A stretch of DNA of 64,000 nucleotides from Promerops cafer (lineage: Eukaryota > Chordata > Aves > Passeriformes > Nectariniidae), in contig VZSE01000582.1 in NCBI GenBank assembly GCA_013398275.1, positions 9,217 through 73,216 on the forward strand. Reading direction: 5' to 3'. Made by a program: the position numbers and the translations under genes. The notes beneath the pieces were generated by a model. That model was given only the letters and a program-made list of their open reading frames with translations. It was not told where the DNA came from and made no database searches. Shown here piece by piece: positions 34,221 through 48,400 of this stretch (the stretch's first letter is position 1; the number at the start of each line of letters is the position of its first letter).

Positions 34221-35689
34221 TGATAGAACATGGTGTGGATAAAAGTAAAAGGTGCTAATGGAAGGAAAGGTAGCGCTGTCCAGGGAGTCGCAGAACACCC
34301 ATGTGTATGGAGAGTGTTGAGGGCTTTCGTAGCGATGCCAGCTAGCTAATTAGAAATATAACATCCATAGCGATTGTTTTCCAACTAATTGCTGGGTTTG
34401 TTATATACAACGTTATATATTGTATGTTTTTTGTAGCTGACTCTGCAGTCGTGCCGGCCCACAGGCCAGGCCCGGGACCGGGAGCCCGGGAGCCGTGGGA
34501 GGAGCAGGCGGTGCCTCCTGCCCGCACAGAGGCGGCTGCTGCTGGACCGGGACCGCGGCTCTGGCCACCTGACACCTGTGTGAGCAGCCGCCAAGAATCC
34601 AGAGAGATGAGCAACACGGCACGAAAACAACCGGTTAAGTGAAGGCTGGCGGTATTGGGCATGTTTAGTCTAGAAGTGGAATAGCAAAGCCGAGGAACTA
34701 GCAGTTTGTGTTAACGTAAGTGGGGGTTTTGACCCTCTTTTTGGTGTCTGTCTGTGGGAAGGACGGGAAGCAAATGACTTTCCAGTGAGAAGCTCTGACC
34801 AGCTAGAAGTAGAACAGGCACCGGACAATCTTCTATATTGTTTTGTTTTTTTTTTAATTGCTGAGATGAATATTTGTCACATAGTGTCCTAGCTGGTTCT
34901 GAGCATCTCAGATACTCTGTGAGTTGTTTTGTGTTTCTGCCAGGTGTAGCTGAAGAAAAATCAGAGCTATATATGCAGATGCACAACAAATAATGGACTG
35001 TCTAATTAGATGTCTAACATACTTAAAGAACCTTCTGATAAGCAACAGCATTTGTTAATATTAAAGATGAAATTAAAAAAAATAAACTGCCTCAGTGATG
35101 GTTGAAGAGGTAACAGATGACGAAGCTGTTTATGAAACAAGAATGGCAGCTTAAACAGCTCTACATACTGGGAATTAGATGCTTCCATATATTTAAATTA
35201 ATTATGCCTGGGCCAAGTGCTGGCAAGCAAGTGTGGATTTTCCTTCCACCTGACCTGCCTGACAGGTGAGTGTTACCTGCTGCTGGACTGGCTGGACCAG
35301 CAGCTGGCTGCCGCGTGGGCGGGAGGGATAGGATGTCTGTGGCGATGCCCTCATGGATGCTGTCCCTGTGGATGCTGTCCTCACAGAGCATGGGAACAGG
35401 TGTGCATGTTTATCTTTCTTATCACAGCGTGCTCGCTGAAACTGATACGTGCAGTGGCACATTTGTGGTCCTGACTACGTGAGGACTGCACAGCCATGTG
35501 ATATGGGATGAAGCAGAACAGATTACACCCGTGCTAACAGGGAAACTTGTCTGGGAGAGCTGTGGGTGGAAATGGCTGGAAATCGGAGCACCGGGATGGC
35601 GCTCTCGTCTCGCTGAGCTGGGGCTGCCTTTGCTGGGCGCTGGCCTAGACACGGCAGAGCTGTCCCGCGGTTGTGTGCGGAGATGCTGA

Positions 35690-35850
35690 CAGGCCACCCC
35701 AAGAGTCTGTCCGTAGCTCTGGGGAGCGGGGAAGGCAGCGGGGGCGGAGCGGCGTCGGCCGAAGCGGCGCGCGAGGGAACAAAGCGTTGCCAGGCCTTGC
35801 CAGGCGGTGCAGGGCTCGCTCTGGTGGGGATCGGCAGTGACAGATATTTC
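35690..35850 (+). promoter_or_regulatory. GC-rich block, candidate CCP110 promoter
   Basis: CpG-dense sequence with a GC box and no TATA element lies about 0.6 kb before the first coding exon of CCP110 and about 2 kb from the GDE1 promoter. The spacing resembles the human head-to-head arrangement. The exact start site cannot be seen. Confidence 0.5.
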
Positions 35851-35901
35851 AGATATTTGGTCGCTTTTAAGGAGACAAGGCTGCTTTTTTTTTTTTTTTT
35901 T

Positions 35902-35915
35902 NNNNNNNNNNNNNN
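35902..35915. other. Assembly gap (14 N) in a poly-T run
   Basis: Fourteen N are flanked by T-runs on both sides (about 35884-35901 and 35916-35920). This is a homopolymer sequencing failure, and the true length is unknown. Confidence 0.98.
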
Positions 35916-36466
35916 TTTTTGGTGGTGGTGTAAGTATTGGCGTCTGCTCACACAGGGGTGTATCGAGGACGGAGGCTTACGGGAGTGAGACACGAATTCT
36001 TCTCAGCCCCTTAAATATGTAAAGGCTTTTATTTTATTTTTTAAAAAATACAAGTGGGCTGCAATTTTGTTTGGGCTGGGTTTTTTTTTTTTTTTTTTTA
36101 AATAGCTGATAAGATCTATCTCGTTGTGGAAGATCTCAAAGATTTAGTCTTTGATGGAAATTAGGATTATCTATAGCAGGTGTAATTTTGTAAATCCTGA
36201 TTATTTCAATGCTTGCTTTCTTCTCTGTGTGCTTGTGATCATTATTTTTGCTCATATATGCAGATCCTCATTTCATAGGGGAAAATAAAGAAGAGTTTCG
36301 CAGGCTTTGTTAATGATAGGAAGAAGAGAAACTCAATTCAGTTTTCTAATGTCGAATTTGTTTCCCAAAACATAGTGACACAGAATTAATGATGATGTTG
36401 TTTTCCCTCCAAGGTCTTGGAAGTATGTGGAAGAGTAATGTTATTATTCTTTGCAGCTTAGATAAC

Positions 36467-39400
36467 ATGAAGATGGAGGACTATGAAATATTCTGTAGGA
36501 AGCATCTTTCCAGAATCCAAGAAGAGGCAATAAAAGGAGAAACCTCTTTGACTGTTCAGAACAAAAATATCTCCCTCATTCGATTCTGTGGAGTCCCTGT
36601 GCTTTCCCCTCTGGTAAGGCCCTTTTTTTATTCCTTTTCCTTCCTGCTGTGCTAACTGTGCTATTGGCACTGGCTTTGATGTGCACATGTAATGATTCTA
36701 GGGAAGGTGTCTGTGTGAGCTTTCATCTGACCTGCTGCTTAGTGTATTCTAAGCATTCCTAGCCTTAATATTACAAAAAAGGGGGTAAAATATACTTTTT
36801 TTTCCCCCCTTACACTGACGACATTTCCTTTAATTTTTTAGAAGTTATCTTCCTAAGGGGAGCACAATGTTGATAGTTTTCAATAACGTTACTGCTGGGC
36901 TTCACGTAACATCATATTGATGTTTCAAATATTGAGCATGTGAGTTAGTTTAGTGGTGTAAAAAATGCAAATAAGAAATACTGAGATAGTTAAAAAGCTT
37001 TTAAGAAATTTTTTTTTGCATGTGTTTGCATTTTCCTCTAATGTATTCCACAGGCTCATCAATTATGTTAAGTCATTCTGTGCTAATGCAAACAGAGCTA
37101 AGCTGAAGATAGTTGGTAGTTCCTGCAGTACTGCTGCTGACTTCCTTGTTTCAGTGATGGGAAGAAATGGGAGAGAGTCTCTAACAACAATGTCCAAAAA
37201 TCATGATACAGATATAAATTGTGGATATATTGTCATATTCTTCATTTACAAATGCATGGATATTGTAAGGGTTTTTAGAAAAATGTCTGAATCCTTTGTC
37301 AGATTGATACCATAACATGTAATGTTCATGGAAAAATTTTATAAATGGTGTTTTAAATTCATGTTCATTTGCATGTGTGCCAAGAAGGCATTTTGTACAC
37401 CTTCCCTTAAAAAATTGGTTGAGAAGAAGCTGGCATTTAACATGTGCACAAAATCTCAGGTGATTTCTGTTCTTCTAATTGTTTTGTTCTTTTGTTTTTC
37501 TTCTGAATTTATTTCCGTAATTCTGCATTGAAATTTGCATTTAGTGATATAAACCATGTTTCTTACACTCTGTTTTGCAGCTTAGCCTTGAAAAGAAAAA
37601 GGAAATACAGCAGTATAAGGAGAAAGCACTGGAGCTAGAGACCAGGAAACGGGAGTCCCAGAAAAAGGCTTTATTGAATCGTGTTCAGGAGATTGTAGAA
37701 AATGTCCAGGTAGTGTTAGTCCAAAGCTGCCTCATAGATTTACAGAAAATCAATGCTTATAGACATTCTGATAAAGTGTTGGGGTTTAAGTATTCCCCAA
37801 TATAAACGTGAAATGAATAGCAGCTAACTCTCCAGAACCAGCATTTGCTAGTATTTCATTCTATGTGTGCTGATAATTGGTTACTTACTGATACTTACTG
37901 TAGTGCGTGGGACTTGATTTTCACTGCTTCTTTTGTAAGTGTTGGAAACAACTACATTGTTTAAACAAGTGAACAACTCCCCTGTGTTAGAGCTGATTTA
38001 TTTGCGAGCTTATAGCTTAATTATAAAATAATCTATATTCACCTTTATGATTACAGAATTAAAATAACCTTCACAACAACTTGAACTTCTGTTGTGTGCT
38101 TTAAAATTTTACTGCAACTATTTTTTTTCTTTGGTGCTTCAGTGATGAATTTAGTAGAGATTTTAATTTAAAAGACTACTAAATACATCTAATCAAGGAA
38201 TTATTGTATGTCTTTGGAACAGCTGTAATACTGATTAAACCATTGCTTAAACAGTTAATACTGAGTTTGTTGAGTTACCAAGGTGGCAAACCACACTTTG
38301 TAGTTTGCATTGTTTACTGAATGTGTGTGTGTGTGGCAACAGCTGGCTTGGGGTTTGACCATGCAGACCAGGAAAGTATGTTCAATACAAAAATAATGTA
38401 AGTTTTGGGTTTTTTTCTGAAATGTGTCCTTTTGATAAGTGAGATGCAGCACATAGGATAATTGTCGTGTGAAAATTCTTTTAAACAAATGCTGGCTGGA
38501 AGTAACATGCACTTCTCACTTAAATAAAGTTGGTTTTTAAAATGTTTTTTAAGTTCAAGTGAAGTTTGCAGGAATCTGAGGTTCTGAGATTTCATTGAAA
38601 ATCTGTCATTTTTTAAAATTTTAATTTGCAGATGAAGAAAGGACCTAGTGTGAGTGACGTGAACACATCAAAGGCTGAGAGTTCTTGCCCTGATTTGGAT
38701 TCAAGGGCTTTGACTGACTTCACAGCTCTATCAGATATCAATTCAGCATGTTCTCCTGAAAGGCATGGTTCCATGGACCTGGAAAAGACACCAGAACTTA
38801 GACCATCAGATACTGCAGGGCAAATGACATCAAATGTGACAGAAGTAGTTCAAGCAGTAGAAGAAAATGTTTCTTCAAAGCCAAGTGAGAGTCACTTCTC
38901 GGAAGACGCGCCTTGTCCGAGGGCTGCGTCTCCTGACAAGACGTGTAACAAGCTCCCGTCTCATGCTCTGCAGAAGCAGGAGGGGCGAGTGGGGTCACCA
39001 TCAGATGAGGATGTCCAAGATCCGTGTGTAATGAGTCTTCAGAACCTGATAAAGAAGTCTAGAGAGTACATAGAGAAAGAGCAGAGCAAGCGTAGCTCAA
39101 AAAGCAGTTCAAAGAGGAGTACGAGTGAAAGTCTTTCGGATAAAGAAAATGATGGTGTTAAAACAACCGACTCTGTGAGAGAGAGGGCAAAGCCTACAGG
39201 CAGAAGTTGCACTGCTCAGACGCTTGATAAACCCAGTCTTAATAAATCAAATACCCTTCTTCAAGGTGCCTCTACTCATACAAATAACACAAGTACGTCC
39301 ACTTTATCCAGTTTTTCTAAAGTAGACATACCTATGAGAGTTGGAACACCCCCTTTAGTGGATTCAGATTCAGATGAGGAATTGAAAAAGAGTTCTATGT

Positions 39401-42400
39401 TTGAGCGTGACAGTAGCATTGTCAGGAGCCTCACAGGCTCTTATGCCAAATTGCCAAGCCCAGAGCCAAGCATGAGCCCTAAAATGCACCGACGGCGCCC
39501 AAGACCTTTATCCATGGGACATATCATTATAAATAACCCTGTGAATGCTTATGAGTTAAGTCCTAAAGGCAAGGGTAGAGCAATGGATTTAATCATGCAA
39601 GATATTGCAGATAAAAACAACGTGTCTGAATCAGTGCCAAAGTTCTTGGTGGACTTCACTACGGTCTGCTCTGGCAGAGTTCCTGGTGTCAGCAGGAATT
39701 CTTCAGGCCCTTGTGATGGGTTGGGGGTTGGCAAACCAAATCGCCATTCCTTCGGGCTCTTTGAAAGCAGAGGAACAGTGGCAGCTACGGTGGAAGGACA
39801 GGTGGTGACGGACAGCAGAGGGCCATTTAAAGTAGAGAGCAGTACTGGTATGGCACCTCCAAAAATGAATGAGCCCTTTGCTGTCAGTCAGTCTGCAGTG
39901 ACACAAAAGATCCTGGCTGTGAATGAAACGAAACCAGCTACTTTGCCAGAAAACAATAAATGTAATTCTCCAATTGAACTCAATAAATCTTATGATGTGG
40001 AAAATCCATCTCCACTACTAATGCAGAGCAAGAATGTGCGACAGCAGATGGATAATACTCCAAGTCTTTCCTCAGCAAATGAGCAGTTCCCAGAAAATTT
40101 TGAAAAGGTAAAACGTAGACTTGATTTGGACACTGACAACTGCCAAAAAGAAAACAGTTCCTGTGTTCTAGGAGTTGGAATGGAAGAACAAGAGAAGCAG
40201 TGGTTGCAAGAACAGAAATGTCCTGTGGGATCAGTTTACATTACCAAGAATGCAGTCCTTGAAAATATGGCAAAAGGTAAAAGATTTCCTGTGCTTGAAG
40301 GTTACTTCTCAGCTTATAAATCTTTCAGAAAAAACCCCAGTGATCATTAGTCATTGGTGTTTCTTTCCAGAAGCCTCATTTCTCTAATTTGATTTCACAA
40401 ATGCTGATTTCCCATTTCAATCTAGAAGTTGGAATTTAGTTTTACTAAGAAAATTGTCTTATGCCACGAGGCCTAAATAAGACTGCTAAAAGAAAAGATA
40501 GCCCATGTAAATTAAAAGAAAACCATATAGATATTTTCTTCAAATTCAAGACTGTGTTACTTCTGTGTGTCTCTACTCAATGAGGCTGAAGTGGCACAAT
40601 TAATGTTAATTCACTCCAGCAAGTGTAGTAATTCTTAGAGCTGTATTTTCCATGTCCCTATTTTAATATAGGCTTTTGGTGTTACTGCTGTTCCATTCAC
40701 AAGTTTAGTTCACAAATACAAACATGCAAATATTTTGAAGGACTAGTAAATGATGGGGTTGTGTGCAATACATAATGGGAACTTGATATCAAGGAAATCT
40801 GATAACAAAGACACCCTTTTTACTTTTTGCTGATGATGCAAATTACCTCTGATAAAGGATGGATGTCTCTGACAAAGATCATATAGAAGGTATTTAATAT
40901 TTGATTCTTTGTTACATATTTTCTCAGAAGATATTTTAAAAACTAAAATGCTGGCCTTGGAAGAAATGAGAAAGAGACTTGAAGAACAGCATGCGCAACA
41001 GCTGTCGATTCTGATGGCTGAACACGAGAGAGAACAGGAGAAACTGGAGAAGGTAAGGTCAACAGGAAAAATTCTAAGCAAAGGTTTTGTGTTGGATGGA
41101 AGTTTGTCAGGAAGCAGTTGGGTTTGAATGTATATTCTGTTGCTTTGCAGAGTGAGAAAAATAGTCTCATGGTTGAATCTTCCTTTTGTAGGAACTGGAA
41201 GAGCAGGAGAGAAAGTTGAAAGGAAAGAAGGTTACTACAACGGAAATAGAAATTTCCAAAGTGAATATTAACAGTAGGATGGAATTGGAGTGGAGGAAAA
41301 AAAGTGAAAGTGGCTTGCTGGAAAGTGTGCAGTCTCAGCTGGAGACAGTCCATAACACAAACTCCACCAGCATTGGTAAAACTGGGAGGGAAGAATATAG
41401 ATTAAGTGTTGTGATATAATTTGTTCTGCAGTGCTTGACTGGACCAGCTGTCCCACTGTGTGGATAAGTGCAGTGTTCCTGCCCTAGGGCTGCTCAGGGT
41501 ACACAGATGGCTGCTGCCCTCAGCTGGGGGCAGCATTTGTGAAACTGTCTGTTGCATCTATGTGTCACTGGCATTTAGCACAGGTTCAGCCATCCTTGCA
41601 CTGTTCCATGTACTGCACTTGTTATGTAACTGTTTTAGGGCACATCCAAGGAAGACAAGCTACGAATAACCTCCTTTGATCAAGGATGAGGATGTGGGTT
41701 TGCATCGTGTCCCAGAAGGATTATCCTCCTGCCGTGTAGCTGCACAGCACTGGGCCAGGTGGTCACAGTTGTGTAGAAGGTTTTGAGGGGCTCTGCCAGG
41801 GGTACAGTACAGCTGTGGCTGATGGAACACCTCTCGCCTGTTCCAGAACATTGTGAAATGTTTTGTTCTGTCTTCTGTTTAGCAAATTTTGCATGGAAAT
41901 CAACCAGAAATATTCAGCTTGCTTCTCGCCCATAACTGACCTTGTAGACAAAGCTGTGACCCCCGAGCTGAGTGTATCCACAGACACAGGCATTCCTTCA
42001 TTGGCAGAAGTGTGTGTTGAGCTGTGTGTTCTGCTTTCTGTGCAGGTTTTGCTCATACAACACCCAATACCTTTTCTTCAACAAGTGAAACTTCATTCTA
42101 TCTCTGGGGACCATCAGGTAGTGGAGTTATAAAAACCTCAGTATGCAGGCCAAGTAATAGGATCAAAACTAGGTGGACTCAGGTAAGGGAAAAAAAAGAT
42201 TCATTTTTATCTTAAAAGGTCCTCATGTTTTTGTAAGGTAACAAAATTTTAGTATCCATTCCTGTGTCAACTTTGATTACACAAGAGAACTGTGTAGGTT
42301 ATTTTTCTTATTCATATATGCAAAATAATCATATAGCAATATATTGCTTCTGCTCAATTATGGTGGGTGCTTTGAGCCCAGTCAAAGCTTTATCAACAGC

Positions 42401-45400
42401 TTTTTTCTTACTTGGAAATGTATGTCACTTGATGGATGTTATTTGATAAATAATTCATAATTCTTGTTTTTTTATAAAAAGTTTTGCAATTTTTTTTTAA
42501 GATTTTCAGTCCAGAAATACAAATGAAGTTTGACAAGATCACTGCAGTGGCGAAGGGATTTCTCACTCGTAGACTCCTGCAGACAGAAAAACTGAAATAT
42601 CTTAAGCAAACCGTAAAAGTAAGATCAGCTTTTTTGTAAATAGTCAGCTTCTTCTCCTGTTTGTTTTTGTTTCTGCCTTCCATTGACAGATGAAATCCTA
42701 CATTTTCTGCTCTCGGAAGATTTTGGGGCTGCACATGAACATGTTTGAGTGTTGCATTGCTTAGTGTCATAAGGTCCAAGTCAAACAAAGAATCTCTTTG
42801 CTGTGTGTACTGTTTGTAATGATTGTTTTGTTATGAAGGGATATGCCTGGTGCTTACTCTTATTTTCCCATCTTTCCCAGGATACTCTGGAGTTCATAAA
42901 AAATTTTCAGTCTGAAGCCCCATTGAAAAGAGGAAGTGTGTCAGCACAAGATGCCTCCCTTCATGAAAGAGTAATGGCTCAGGTGACACAATTTAAACCT
43001 TTTTATTTTGTCTTTCCTAGCTATTCTGCTTTTGTAACATAAATACATAAAACCTCAAGAGTGGCTTTGTTTAGAGTAAAACGTTTGAAGAAGAGAAGAT
43101 TCCATTTTTTTGCTTGACACAAAATTATTTGATCTCAAAAAATGGTTTTCAAAATTACGGAGTGTTTTTTTTTAGATTGAAAGCAAAAAGAGCTTGATGT
43201 TCAAAACCATGTTTACATGGGCATGTAAACCTGTTTGAATATTTTATTAACCTTCTGATGATTCTTTCCAGCTGCGAGCTGCTCTGTATGACATCCATGA
43301 CATCTTTTTCACAATGGACCCATCGGAGAGAATGAATATTCTGCGTCACGATCGTGAAGTTCGTAAGGAGAAGATGCTCAGGCAAATGGTGTGTTATATT
43401 CCAGGGAATGTAAACTGTTCCAGGACTATAAGCACTGAGTCATTTTGCATTTAAGAGATTGTTCCTCACCCTGTACAATGTTTCTTAAATCTAAATTTTA
43501 AATTACGCTTTTGTAGCTAACTTTCTTCTGTATCCTCTATTTTTTTAGGATAAAGTAAAGAGCCCAAGAGAGCGAGTGACACTTTCAACAGCTACGCAGA
43601 AATCTCTGGACAGGAAAAAGTACATGAAGTATGTGCAGCTCTCCCTTGGGCAGGGAGGGTTGGTGGAAGGGGTACAAGAGAAGGAGTGTGAGACATAGGA
43701 AATAGTGAGAAGTTTATGGAATGACCGTTTCTTTGCAAACTGACATCTCTGCTAGGAAGAATGAGTAAAAAGCTTTTTCCAGCTTTCATTTACAATTAGC
43801 AAGATACCACCAGGTGTGTGGTATCTTGCTAATTGTATTTTTCTCTTACTTCTAAGAGGCTTCTAGTTTGTAAGGAGAAAAATGTTTGTTCTAAGTTGTG
43901 CATTTACACTATAATGCAGTGGTGGATGCTTCGTTTATGGTTGATTCTGTGAACTGTAAAACGTGCCCCAAGTGATTTTATCTATCTTAAGTGCCTAGCA
44001 GTAGAGACACTTGATAGAGTATCTCTGGCAAAGTTTTTCTGAGGAATGGTAACAGCAGCAGGGTGCAACAGGGTGGACAGTTGTTACACTTGCTCCTGAG
44101 TAAAGAAGTGATAATCTGTAGGACTGCTCTGGCAGTGTTACATATAGGTGTAGTTCCTCTTGTAGGCTTTCTCTGAGTGTTTCTGTTCAAGACCTGGCTG
44201 ATGATTTGCTAACTGAAACATGTTTTAATACTTTTGTTTCTCTAGGGCCTCAGAAATGGGAATACCAAGTAAAAAAATAATCATGAAACAAAAACCTCCT
44301 GAAAATCGGTGGGTGATGGTTACTTGTATTAAAATGCTTTTAAGAAACTGTCTTACAGTGATGGATTCTGTGATCTGTACTGTTGGTTTGCCATCGATCA
44401 GCTCAATTCCTGCTACTATTGTCATGAAAATTAATGAAATCTGATGTACCATGGCCCAAGAAAAGGGTTTATTAGCTCATTATAAGTTAGGAAAAATATG
44501 TTTTCTTCAGAGTCTGTTCTGAAATTTTATCTCCAGAGGTTATTTATTTATGGCTTTAAGTCTTGGTGCTCAGGTTTAAGGTTTTTCTCTGAGATGCACT
44601 ATTAAGCTTCAATTTGGCACTACTACTTTTCCTAATACCCTTTACTTTGCAGTGGAATTATTGATAATGCTTATCTTTAGGAAGCTGTTGGAAAAGAAGT
44701 TCTATTGTGAGGAAAGTTTTACTCCTTGACCGTGTGATTGTTTGCTCAGATCCCAGAAGTTTCAGTGCTCTGTACATGTTGTTCAGACAGACAACAGCTG
44801 CACTCTTATGAGGCCTGTCTGCATTTTTATCTGGTATTAAAAGTCAGGTCAGATACCTGGCATCCCTTAAAAACACTTTTTATCCCATGTTTACCCAAAA
44901 GCTTTTAAGACATGCTGTCTACTCATACAGTTCAGCCTACAGGGACTGCTGTAAGCAGTTCAGCCCTTTTTTCTGTGTGTTCTCATCAATGACTGGGAAC
45001 CCAAGGGACTGTTGAGGTACATCCATCTGTGTGCTTTTTTGTTTCTTTGTTTTAAATAGTGAAAGTAGTAATCCTATTCTGGAATTTTAATTCCAGCCAC
45101 TTTGCCTACATGTCATTTGCATTACAAAACCTGCTAGCCTTTCTGAAATTTGTTATGTGAAACATGATGCATAATTCGGTATTTCTTGAGAGACTTTTAT
45201 TTTTGAAGGGAAAAAGGACTAATAAAAGGTTGTTTTAACAGCATACTTCTACCAAACCAAGGACAGAATGCCCCAGTTCGTAGACTGCTTTGCAGACAAG
45301 GGTAAGAGCACACCATGTTTTTAGCCTAAAGATGAAACTAAATGCAAAGTTCAAGAGCAGTGATTGATGAATAATGTTTACACATAACAGTACAACTGTT

Positions 45401-48400
45401 CTTCAGAGTAAAAATAATTACTTCTCTCAGTATTTTGAGAGAGTGATGGAGCTTTGTTTTACCTTATACTGCAGGAAAATATTTATTGTTGTCATCCTCT
45501 TGTGTATTGTCTTCATTTACACTGTTTCAACATTTCTATTTGTAACATTCATTCCATGAAGCTTTGCTTCCACTTAATGAAATATGTGTATTTTTATATG
45601 TAGAATGTAATGCCATGGTATCTAAACTATATCAGTTTCTTGAATAGAGTTTTTCAATCTGTTCATGGGGAGATGTTCTCCTACTTAATGTATCTATGTA
45701 AGCCATAATAATATCTATAGGAACTGTACAGGTGCTCAGGAAGAGGCTCTGTGGGACATTGTAAGAATGTTTTCATGCCAAACACATTTTGATAGTGTCT
45801 ATATTTTTGTATACAGCCTTTCAGCTTTGTTGCAAGTGACTTATTAACTCTTTTATATTTGATTAGAACCCCTAAGACCTCAGTGCATGGGGTTGAGCAA
45901 AATAGAAGGAAGGCCTCAGGGAGCAGAGTGTCTAACAAGGCTGTTTCAGGTGTGTAGAAAATTGGTGCTTGGATCTTATAGTAAATAAGTTACTAGTATC
46001 TAGAAAAAATAAATTGGCAATATATTGTTTTCCTTTCCTTGTGCACCTGCTTTGCTATGCCTTAAGTCTAACCTGTATCTTCAGACAAACCTGCGCTGGT
46101 AACTGAAGCATCCACTTTCAAATTCTATAAATGTAGTGTATAGAATGTGCTGCACAGCTCATTTGCTTTCACTCACCAGATTCCCAGTCATAAAAAAGAT
46201 TGCCAGATATATTCACTGGAACTGTTGAGAAATTGATAGTAGTCAAAATAGACTTGGATTAGAATCTTCATGTCATTTGATTCTTAGTTCTGTACACACA
46301 TCTTCACCACGGAATGTATTGAAAGGACAGGAAGGACAGTTTCAGACTCCTCAGCAGGTGTTCCCTCATCATACAGTCCTAAAATTTTATATACATATAT
46401 ATATATGTGTATATATATATAAATATATATGTATATATATTCTTGAAGCATCTTACAGCGTGTTTAAATCTTAATGAGCCAAGTTTAAAAGTGGAGTATT
46501 TCTGTGCTACTATACAGAGATTACTGATTGGTTATCTTTTCTATAAAAGGTTTGATAATAGTGCTCTATTATCCTAGGGCATCTAATAAATCACTATGAA
46601 TGGTCTTACACAATTTCTATTTTTTAAATTAGATTTTAAATTTCTTAAGTGACAAACCTAGATTTATCAAAAGGTAAAGTGGTTGATGGGTTTTAAAAAT
46701 ATTTAAGATCTGAATTACACTTTGTTCTCAAAGGAGAGTTCCACAAGTCAAGTATAAAAATTGGGAATTTTGGGGCTTAAGGGGAATGTATAATGTAGTA
46801 GGATTTCAACTGTTTTCCATAATGTTTTAAATAATCTGTATGTGTTAAGGATCAAACATTTCCTATAAGGGAAATGCTTATTTATTGCTGCCCCAGAGCA
46901 ATGCTGGCAGGGAGTATCTGTGAGTTTGAATGCAGTGTGTTTTACACTGTTTAAATGGGATGTTTTCCCAGATTCCCGGACTTCTTCGTGAAGTCAAAAG
47001 AAGTGGTCACAGAAGGATGTATAGTGAGGCAGTATGCATAAACAGAGATAACATTGCAGTATCAGAGGGGGAAATAAAAGGCAGGTGATGAGATCACAAC
47101 CAGAGTGTGTTCATTTATTTTTCTGTTGTTAGTTCTCCTGGCAGTACTGTCATCACCAAAGTAGGGCAAGGCAGTTGTTTCATAGGACTCAGTGACACTA
47201 CAGAAAAATTAGCAAAGATAATAAATCATTTTCCTGAAATATGAAGCAGAAAATAAAGTAAATAATATAATTTTAGCAACTAGAGGTAGCCATTAAGACA
47301 ATTGTTCATCTGCAGGTTTGCTACTGACTAGTAAATGAGTGTGCTGAAAAACAGGGACAACAAAACAATCAAAACCTCCACCAGTTACAGTATTACAGAT
47401 GTTGTAAAAGAGTAGTAGTGTTAGGGTGGTGTCAGGGTCAGGTTTGGCACTGATTAGAAGTTTGGATGCCATCCCCAAACTCATGTAATTCACACCGAGC
47501 TCATAATGACCCACAGTGGTGTTTACATTGTGTCTGGCACCAGACATCCAGTAAAGCATTCAGCACTCTGCTGTGTTGGCAGTGTGTGCTGCTCTGCTGG
47601 GGAAGTCCCTGGGGTTATCTTAGTCATAATTACCAAAGTTGTGACAGGTGATACTTGGCAGTGAAAATATCCTTTGGGATATATCTCCAAATTTCTCCTT
47701 GCCTTGTTGCTATTTGTCAAATATCTGGAAAGTCATTGAATGCCTTCTGAAGTGGCCTTCTTGGAACTTCAGGCAGGTTTGGCTAACCAGTTGTGTGCTG
47801 GTTAGTTCTGGTTGCTCAGTGTAACCTCATGGAGAGCTTGGACATCACACGTGTTCCTGTGGTGCAATACCAACACTTCTGTGTGCTCCTTCAGAAATAG
47901 GCTAGACTTCTTGTACTAAATGACTAAAAATGCATTCTGAAATTATTACATGGGCATGAAAGAAACAATCTGCATAATTTTGCCATAATGAAAAAACTTA
48001 ATTTGAATATATTTAAATAGAACATGGTTTCCTTTATATATGGGTGAAATGTGAATAGTGAAAAGTCTGGCAGTATGTTAAATAGGGTGTTGATTTAATT
48101 TCTTGTCTTCGTTCATTCCTGACTACCAATTAAATCGTACTTGTTAGAGGGACAAAAAGGGAAGGAGGGCTAGTAAGATACAGTTATTATAAATACATTC
48201 AACTTCGATATGAGACAAACCCTCAGAAGAAAATAATAACATACTCAGCCAACTTTTTTTTTCTTTTATTCTCCTGACTGTTGTTTTAAATTCTATCTGC
48301 AAAGTGCTTTGTAGCTTTTATAACACTCAGACTGATTGTTGTCTTTTTCTGGCAAGAAGACATTTTGTTTAGGAATCAAGTGGCAATCCTAAACTTTGTT

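Larger units (their letters stand above)
34221..36456 (+). other. CCP110 5' region: untranslated exon(s) and intron
   Basis: No coding exon is found. GC-rich patches lie at 34440-34600 and 35690-35840. The second contains a GGGGGCGGAG GC box near 35733-35742 and is a good candidate for the CCP110 promoter and first exon, since the human GDE1 and CCP110 starts are about 2 kb apart. A 14-base N gap follows at 35902-35915 within a T-run, so a nearby 5' UTR exon may be damaged. The rest is ordinary intron. Confidence 0.45.

Noticed and set aside
33837..34298. 153-codon minus-strand frame with repeated PSVSRVPSGTAPVSLS-like peptide
   Set aside because: It is the translation of the 40-bp minisatellite; the open frame follows from the unit composition. 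Kept only as a finding on the repeat.
36965..37315. 116-codon plus-strand frame in a CCP110 intron
   Set aside because: Low-complexity AT-rich sequence with no recognisable motif; conserved exons on both sides splice across it.
40277..40350. Read-through end of the large CCP110 exon
   Set aside because: The conserved protein continues through the donor at 40276/40277 into the coiled-coil exon; the extension is intronic.
43791..43837. A known microRNA gene at the CCP110 hairpin
   Set aside because: I do not recognise the arm sequence as any known family, and a 47-base total length is short for a precursor, so I did not call an ncRNA.
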